64,000 bases of DNA, taken from contig NZ_JACCBJ010000001.1 in NCBI RefSeq assembly GCF_013408745.1, positions 434,001-498,000 of the forward strand, written 5' to 3'. Below the pieces are notes generated by a model that saw only the letters and a program-made list of their open reading frames with translations, had not been told where the DNA came from and did not search any database. Shown here in pieces: positions 59,463 to 64,000 of the stretch; within the stretch, counting starts at the first letter, position 1; each line of letters starts with the position of its first letter. This DNA is from Leifsonia soli (lineage in GTDB: Bacteria; Actinomycetota; Actinomycetes; Actinomycetales; Microbacteriaceae). The position numbers and the translations under genes are program-made.

Positions 59463-60908
59463 ATTTCCGCATCGACCAGCGCGCCCACCTCCACGGGGCG
59501 CTTCGACCGCTTCTTCGAGATCAGCGCCCGCGGCACGACGTGGGGCACGGAGGTGCGCGGCGGCGTCCTCACCTTCGTGACCATGGCGTACATCGTCATC
59601 CTGAACCCGCTCATCCTGGGCGGGACGAAGGATGTGGTGGGCCACACCCTGGGGACCTCCCAGGTGGCGGCCGTCACGGCGCTCAGCGCCGGCGTGATGA
59701 CCGTGCTGTTCGGCCTGGTCGCACGTCTGCCGTTCGCCTTCGCGGCCGGCCTGGGCATCAACTCGTTCCTCGCCGTGAACGTGGTCAAGATCCTCACCTG
59801 GCAGGAGGCGATGGGCCTCGTCGTCATCAACGGCGTGATCATCGTGCTGCTGTCGGCGACCGGTCTGCGGAAGCTCATCTTCAACGCCGTCCCCGCCCAG
59901 CTGAAGACCGCGATCACGGTCGGCATCGGCCTCTTCATCGCCTTCATCGGCTTCGTGGACAGCGGCTTCGTGCGCACCACGACGCTCTCCTCGCCGCCCG
60001 TCCAGCTCGGTGAGGCCGGATCCATCGCGACCCTCCCGACCATCACCTTCCTCATCGCGCTGATCATCATGGGCGTGCTGATGGCCCGCAAGGTGAAGGG
60101 CGCGCTGCTCATCGGGATCGTCGCGGCCACCGTGGTCGCGATCATCGCGGAGGCCATCTGGCACGTCGGCCCGTCGATGGGCAAGAACCCGGCCGGCTGG
60201 AACCTGACCGTCCCGCAGCTGCCGACCTCGCTCGTCTCGCTGCCCGACCTCAGCCTCGTCGGCCAGGTGGACCTGTTCGGCGCGTTCGGCCGCATCGGCG
60301 CACTCGCCGCGATCATGCTCATCTTCACCCTCGTCTTCACGAACTTCTTCGACGCCATGGGCTCGATGACCGGACTGGCGCGCAGCGCGGGTCTCGCGAA
60401 CGAGGACGGCACCTTCCCGCGCCTGCAGCCAGCGCTCATCGTGGAGGGTGTCGGCGCGATCGTCGGAGGCGGCACTTCGTCGTCGTCCAACACGGTGTTC
60501 GTCGAGTCGGCCTCCGGTATCGGCGAGGGAGCGAAGACCGGCTTCGCCAGCGTCATCACCGGCGCGCTGTTCCTGCTCGCGATGTTCTTCACCCCGCTGA
60601 CCCAGGTGGTCCCGCTGGAGGTGGCCGCCGCGGCCCTGGTGGTCGTCGGCGCCCTGATGGTGGTGCAGATCAAGCACATCGACTTCACCGAGTTCTCGGT
60701 GGTCCTGCCGGTGTTCCTGACGATCATCGTCATGCCGCTCACGTACTCGATCGCGAACGGGATCGGCGTCGGATTCATCAGCTGGGTGCTCATCCGCTCG
60801 CTCGCCGGGAAGGCGCGCGAGATCAGCCCCCTGCTCTGGATCGTCGCCGCCGGCTTCCTGATCTACTTCGCGCGCGGCCCGATCGAGGGACTCCTCGGGC
60901 AGGTCTGA
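59463..60908 (+). CDS. Guanine/hypoxanthine permease (AzgA type), probable ATT start
   Basis: 481 residues from the proposed ATT. FFEISARGTTWGTEVRGGVLTFVTMAYIVILNP is the classical AzgA start; FTNFFDAMGSMTGLARSAGL and ALIVEGVGAIVGGGTSSSSNTVFVESASGIGEGAKTGFASV hold substrate residues. About 13 helices. Family members begin 10-15 residues before FFEIS, which matches the ATT at 59463; in-frame GTG (59385), TTG (59382) and ATG (59346) codons would add 26-39 residues and lie before the TAGGCT promoter. The start is therefore uncertain, the gene is not. Confidence 0.9.
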   Translation: MSASTSAPTSTGRFDRFFEISARGTTWGTEVRGGVLTFVTMAYIVILNPLILGGTKDVVGHTLGTSQVAAVTALSAGVMTVLFGLVARLPFAFAAGLGINSFLAVNVVKILTWQEAMGLVVINGVIIVLLSATGLRKLIFNAVPAQLKTAITVGIGLFIAFIGFVDSGFVRTTTLSSPPVQLGEAGSIATLPTITFLIALIIMGVLMARKVKGALLIGIVAATVVAIIAEAIWHVGPSMGKNPAGWNLTVPQLPTSLVSLPDLSLVGQVDLFGAFGRIGALAAIMLIFTLVFTNFFDAMGSMTGLARSAGLANEDGTFPRLQPALIVEGVGAIVGGGTSSSSNTVFVESASGIGEGAKTGFASVITGALFLLAMFFTPLTQVVPLEVAAAALVVVGALMVVQIKHIDFTEFSVVLPVFLTIIVMPLTYSIANGIGVGFISWVLIRSLAGKAREISPLLWIVAAGFLIYFARGPIEGLLGQV

Positions 60909-60951
60909 CCTCGCGAATCCTCAGGAGGGGGAGGGACGCCTCAGGGGGGAA

Positions 60952-60969
60952 TCGGGGGTTACCCCGATA
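60952..60969. terminator. Small hairpin after the purine permease gene
   Basis: ATCGGGG and CCCCGAT (7-bp perfect arms) flank a GTTA loop, 43 bases after the permease stop. Candidate terminator or leader hairpin of the next gene. Confidence 0.45.
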
Positions 60970-61002
60970 CCGTGGCGCGAGACGGGTCGCTTGGATGGAC
61001 TC

Positions 61003-61290
61003 ATGACCACCACCACTCCGTACCAGACCGCTGCTCCCGTCCGCACCCTCAGCATCACGAGCTTCGTCCTCGGGCTCGCCTCGATCGTGTTCGGCTGGAC
61101 CTTCGTCGCACCCGTCGCCGGCCTCGTCGTCGGGATCCTGGCGCTGGGCCGCGAGCCGCTGGGCAAGACGTTCGCGGTGTGGGGCATCGTGCTCAACGCC
61201 GTGATGCTGGCCGGCGTCGCATTCTTCGCCCTCCTCGCCCTCGTCGGGATGGGGATCGGCGCCATCGCCCTGCCGTTCGCCTGGCTGTGA
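61003..61290 (+). CDS. DUF4190-like small membrane protein
   Basis: 95 residues with two to three hydrophobic helices: TLSITSFVLGLASIVFGWTFVAPVAGLVVGILALGR and the C-terminal VWGIVLNAVMLAGVAFFALLALVGMGIG. The SxxSFVLGLxS start and the GILALGREPLGKTFAVWGI loop match DUF4190 proteins. Function unknown. GGATGG before the ATG; a TTG at 60991 is an alternative. Confidence 0.8.
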   Translation: MTTTTPYQTAAPVRTLSITSFVLGLASIVFGWTFVAPVAGLVVGILALGREPLGKTFAVWGIVLNAVMLAGVAFFALLALVGMGIGAIALPFAWL

Positions 61291-61312
61291 GTCGATCGGA
61301 GACAATGGGGGG

Positions 61313-61996
61313 ATGGAACCATCCCCCCTCGTCCGCCCGCGCAGCTTCGTGGTGCGCGGGCGCAAGACCGAAGCCCAGACGCGCGCGATCGAGGAGCTGT
61401 GGCCGAGCTTCGGCGTCGACTTCGACGGCTCACTGCTCGACCTCGACGCGATCTTCGGGCGGACGGCCCCCCGGGTCGTCGAGATCGGCTTCGGCAACGG
61501 CGAGAACCTGCTGACCCTGGCGGAGCGCCACCCGGACCGCGACTTCCTCGGCATCGAGGTGCACGGCGCCGGCATCGGCCGCGTGCTCGGCGCGATCCGC
61601 GATCGCGGGCTGGCGAACATCCGCATCGTGCGGCACGACGCGGTCGAGGTGTTCGAGCGCGGACTGCCCGGCGGCTCGGTGGATGAGATCCTCGTCTTCT
61701 TCCCCGACCCCTGGCCCAAGGCCCGTCACCACCGGCGCAGACTCATCCAGCCGGAGGTCGCCCGGCTCCTCGTCCGGGCGCTCGCGCCGGAGGGCGTGCT
61801 GCGGCTGGCGACCGACTGGGAGCCGTACGCCGAGCACATGATCGAGGTGCTCGACGCCGAGCCGGGACTCGTGAACCTGGCGGGCGCTGCGCACTTCGTG
61901 CCGCGTCCGGACGACCGCCCCGTCACGAAGTTCGAGCGACGGGGCGAGCGCCTCGGCCACGCCATCTTCGACCTGGCCTACCGTCCGGCCCGCTGA
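61313..61996 (+). CDS. trmB: tRNA (guanine-N7)-methyltransferase
   Basis: Methylates G46 of tRNAs. 227 residues with the SAM-binding motif VVEIGFGNGENLLTLAERHPDRDFLGIEVHGAGIG, the family-specific EILVFFPDPWPKARHHRRRLIQPE (catalytic Asp and tRNA contacts), and TKFERRGERLGHAIFDL at the end. GGGG before the ATG. Its last codons and stop are duplicated just downstream. Confidence 0.96.
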   Translation: MEPSPLVRPRSFVVRGRKTEAQTRAIEELWPSFGVDFDGSLLDLDAIFGRTAPRVVEIGFGNGENLLTLAERHPDRDFLGIEVHGAGIGRVLGAIRDRGLANIRIVRHDAVEVFERGLPGGSVDEILVFFPDPWPKARHHRRRLIQPEVARLLVRALAPEGVLRLATDWEPYAEHMIEVLDAEPGLVNLAGAAHFVPRPDDRPVTKFERRGERLGHAIFDLAYRPAR

Positions 61997-62012
61997 TCGC
62001 GGCCCGCTGATC
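61987..62012 (+). repeat. Duplication of the trmB 3' end including the stop codon
   Basis: GGCCCGCTGATC occurs at 61987-61998 and 62001-62012; the first contains the last trmB codons and TGA. The period is 14 bases, so the second TGA is in another frame. Confidence 0.75.
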
Positions 62013-62048
62013 CCGGCTCCGGGAGCGCGGGGTTCGTAGGATGGGCGC

Positions 62049-63431
62049 ATGACGCATGCGCGCACGGTCGACGAGCTCCGGTCCGCTTTCGAACGAGGGG
62101 TCACCAAGCCGCTCGCGTGGCGCCTCGCTCAGGTGCGGGCCCTGCGGCGCATGCTCACCGAGCGCGCGGCGGAGTTCGAGGACGCGCTGCTCTCCGACCT
62201 GGCGAAGAACCCCACGGAGTCGCAGATCGCCGAGCTGGGGTTCGTCGTCGGCGAGATCGACCACACGCTCGCGCACCTGCGGCGCTGGCTGCGGCCGAAG
62301 CGGGTCCGGGTTCCCGGCGCCCTCCTTCCGGCGCGCGCATCCACGGTGCTCGAACCGGTGGGCGTCGTGCTCGTCATCGCACCGTGGAACTACCCCGTGC
62401 AGCTGTTGCTCGCGCCGCTGGTCGGCGCCCTCGCGGCCGGCAACGCCGTCGTGCTCAAGCCGAGCGAGCTCGCCCCCGCCACCTCCGCGGCGATGGCCCG
62501 GCTCATCCCGCAGTACCTGGATGCGCGCGCGGTCGCCGTCGTCGAGGGCGGTGTCGAGGACACCACCGATCTGCTCGCGCAGCGCTGGGACCACATCTTC
62601 TACACCGGCAACGGCCGCGTCGGCCGCATCGTCGCCGCGGCGGCGGTCGAGAACCTCACGCCGGTGACGCTGGAGCTCGGCGGCAAGTCGCCCGTCTACG
62701 TGGATGACACCGTCGACATCGCCGCCGCCGCGCAGCGCATCGCGTGGGGCAAGTTCATGAACGCGGGCCAGACCTGCGTCGCGCCCGACTACGTGCTCGC
62801 CGAACGCTCCATCGTGCCGCGTCTCACCGAGGCCCTGCGCGAGGCGGTCCGTGACCTCTACGGCGACGATCCCGCGCAGAGCCCGGACTATGGCCGCATC
62901 GTCAACGATCGCCAGTTCGAGCGGCTGGCCGGGATGCTCGGCTCCGGCACCGCCGCGGTGGGCGGCGATCATGACGCCGCGTCGCGCTACCTCGCGCCGA
63001 CCGTGCTCACCGACGTCGGCCCGGAGTCTCCCGCGATGGCGGAAGAGATCTTCGGGCCCATCCTGCCGATCCTGCCCGTCGACGGGCTCGACGACGCCAT
63101 CCGCATCATCCGTGCGGGGGACAAGCCCCTCGCCCTGTACGTCTTCACCACCAGCGCGACGACCCGGCGGCGCATCCTGACCGAGACGAGCTCCGGCGCG
63201 GTCGGCTTCAACGTCCCGGCCGCGCACCTCGCCGTCGCCGGGCTGCCCTTCGGCGGGGTCGGCGAGAGCGGCGCGGGCGCGTACCACGGCGAGCGGTCGC
63301 TGCGGACGTTCAGCCATGAGAAGGCGGTGCTCAGCAAGCCGCTCAGCCCCGACACCCTCCGGCTGATCTACCCGCCGTACACCGAGGCGAAGGACCGCTT
63401 CGCCCGCGGTCTGCTGCGCAAACTGGGCTGA
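62049..63431 (+). CDS. Aldehyde dehydrogenase (class 3-like)
   Basis: 460 residues, shorter than typical ALDHs and lacking the long N-terminal arm, as in class 3/fatty aldehyde and coniferyl aldehyde dehydrogenases. [36 protein letters not shown], base Glu in [13 protein letters not shown] and nucleophile Cys243 in [55 protein letters not shown] is the class 3 ending. TAGGAT six bases before the ATG suggests a leaderless message. Likely acts on medium/long-chain or aromatic aldehydes. Confidence 0.92.
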   Translation: MTHARTVDELRSAFERGVTKPLAWRLAQVRALRRMLTERAAEFEDALLSDLAKNPTESQIAELGFVVGEIDHTLAHLRRWLRPKRVRVPGALLPARASTVLEPVGVVLVIAPWNYPVQLLLAPLVGALAAGNAVVLKPSELAPATSAAMARLIPQYLDARAVAVVEGGVEDTTDLLAQRWDHIFYTGNGRVGRIVAAAAVENLTPVTLELGGKSPVYVDDTVDIAAAAQRIAWGKFMNAGQTCVAPDYVLAERSIVPRLTEALREAVRDLYGDDPAQSPDYGRIVNDRQFERLAGMLGSGTAAVGGDHDAASRYLAPTVLTDVGPESPAMAEEIFGPILPILPVDGLDDAIRIIRAGDKPLALYVFTTSATTRRRILTETSSGAVGFNVPAAHLAVAGLPFGGVGESGAGAYHGERSLRTFSHEKAVLSKPLSPDTLRLIYPPYTEAKDRFARGLLRKLG

Positions 63432-63593
63432 ACCGGAGGCGATCGGGAGCCATGGACACCGTGTCGAAGGAGGGGGGAGATGGGGGACAGATCGTCCACC
63501 GGGCGCGATGTGCCCGGGGGTAGGCTCGGCACTGCCGGAGGCCACGAACGTCCGGCGCCAGAGAGTCATGCCAACGCACAACGAGAGGCAACG
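63432..63593 (+). promoter_or_regulatory. Upstream region of aspA
   Basis: 162 bases without a recognisable gene. TAGGCT at 63521-63526 is a likely -10 box, giving a leader of about 60 bases before the GTG at 63594. A G-rich run (63467-63485) has no clear structure. Confidence 0.4.
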
Positions 63594-64000
63594 GTGCCAA
63601 CCGTGAACCCGACAGCAACCATGGACGAGTCCAAGACATCCCCCATCCCCGTCGTGACCCCGTCCGGACCGGCGATCGTCGACGCGTCCGAGAACGTCTC
63701 CGACGTCCCCACCCCCAGCGCGGACGGACGGCCGACCCGCATCGAGACCGACTCGCTGGGGAGCCGGGAGATCCCGGCCGACGCCTACTGGGGCATCCAC
63801 ACCTCCCGCGCCCTGGAGAACTTCCCGATCGCGAAGCGCCCGATCTCCGTCTACCCGGACCTCATCGTCGCCCTGGCCAGCGTGAAGCAGGCCGCCGCGC
63901 GTGCCAACGCCGAGATCGGCGTGCTGGATGCGCACACGGCCGAGCTGATCGACCGCGCCTGCCAGCTCATCATCGACGGCCGTTACCACGACCAATTCGT
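63594..64000 (+). CDS. aspA: Aspartate ammonia-lyase, N-terminal part (gene cut by window end)
   Basis: 135 codons are visible. From about residue 49 the protein matches the aspartase/fumarase superfamily: RIETDSLGSREIPADAYWGIHTSRALENFPI, then KQAAARANAEIGVLDAHTAELIDRACQLIIDGRYHDQFV. The DSLG...DAYWGIHTxRALENFPI form favours aspartase over fumarase C. The first about 45 residues (Thr, Ser, Pro-rich) are an N-terminal extension. GTG at 63594 has GAGAGG; GTG 63603 and ATG 63621 are alternatives. Makes fumarate and ammonia from aspartate. Confidence 0.88.
   Translation, partial: MPTVNPTATMDESKTSPIPVVTPSGPAIVDASENVSDVPTPSADGRPTRIETDSLGSREIPADAYWGIHTSRALENFPIAKRPISVYPDLIVALASVKQAAARANAEIGVLDAHTAELIDRACQLIIDGRYHDQF

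Overview
The window is about 70% G+C, densely coded on both strands, and looks chromosomal. Gene content and order (infB-rbfA, truB-ribF, GTG starts, a strongly used GGATGC hexamer, short TANNNT boxes placed directly in front of start codons) point to an actinobacterium, most likely Microbacteriaceae and Leifsonia-like. That placement rests on recognition, not on a search. I see no rRNA, tRNA, insertion sequence, prophage or CRISPR array, and no gene-free stretch longer than 300 bases.

Layout. 1-10.7 kb: end of infB, rbfA, a YciI-like protein, mutY, a kinase-like protein with a broken P-loop, a PanE-like reductase, a drug-efflux MFS gene divergent from its TetR regulator, and the truB-membrane protein-membrane protein-ribF-CynX-type transporter run. 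10.8-17 kb: a deoxyribose/sugar catabolic locus with a ROK-family protein divergent from a SorC-type regulator, deoC, an aldehyde dehydrogenase and an overlapping catalytic-cysteine-less half aldehyde dehydrogenase, followed by a GDSL esterase. 17-25 kb: one tightly overlapped minus-strand operon of NCS1 permease, hydantoinase/oxoprolinase-like protein, three DUF917 (S-methyl-thiohydantoin desulfurase-like) paralogues and a PucR regulator. 25-41.7 kb: an M20 peptidase with a macrodomain protein and a CsoR-type regulator, an RbsD/FucU-like protein, an SNF2 helicase, pfkA, oxidoreductases, a LysR effector domain divergent from a DUF5997 protein, a zinc-ribbon SDR-like protein and an APC permease.

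41.9-53.7 kb is a molybdenum island: two sulfite-oxidase-family enzymes, an FAD/NAD reductase, a DUF6510 zinc-ribbon protein, moaA-moaD, moeB, moeA, a moaC-moaB fusion, moaE, a HTH-TOBE regulator and modABC. No mobA is present, which fits enzymes that use plain Mo-molybdopterin. 53.7-64 kb: a DUF3516 helicase, a phosphate transporter behind a PHO-box-like repeat, divergent uracil and purine permeases (the latter apparently with an ATT start), trmB, a class 3-like aldehyde dehydrogenase and the start of aspA.

The most unusual features are not genes: a family of five 66-bp palindromes of identical length just downstream of minus-strand genes; ATTCG-N3-CGAAT palindrome clusters; short duplications that span stop codons; and about twenty start codons with a TANNNT box 6-8 bases upstream, a layout expected for leaderless transcripts.
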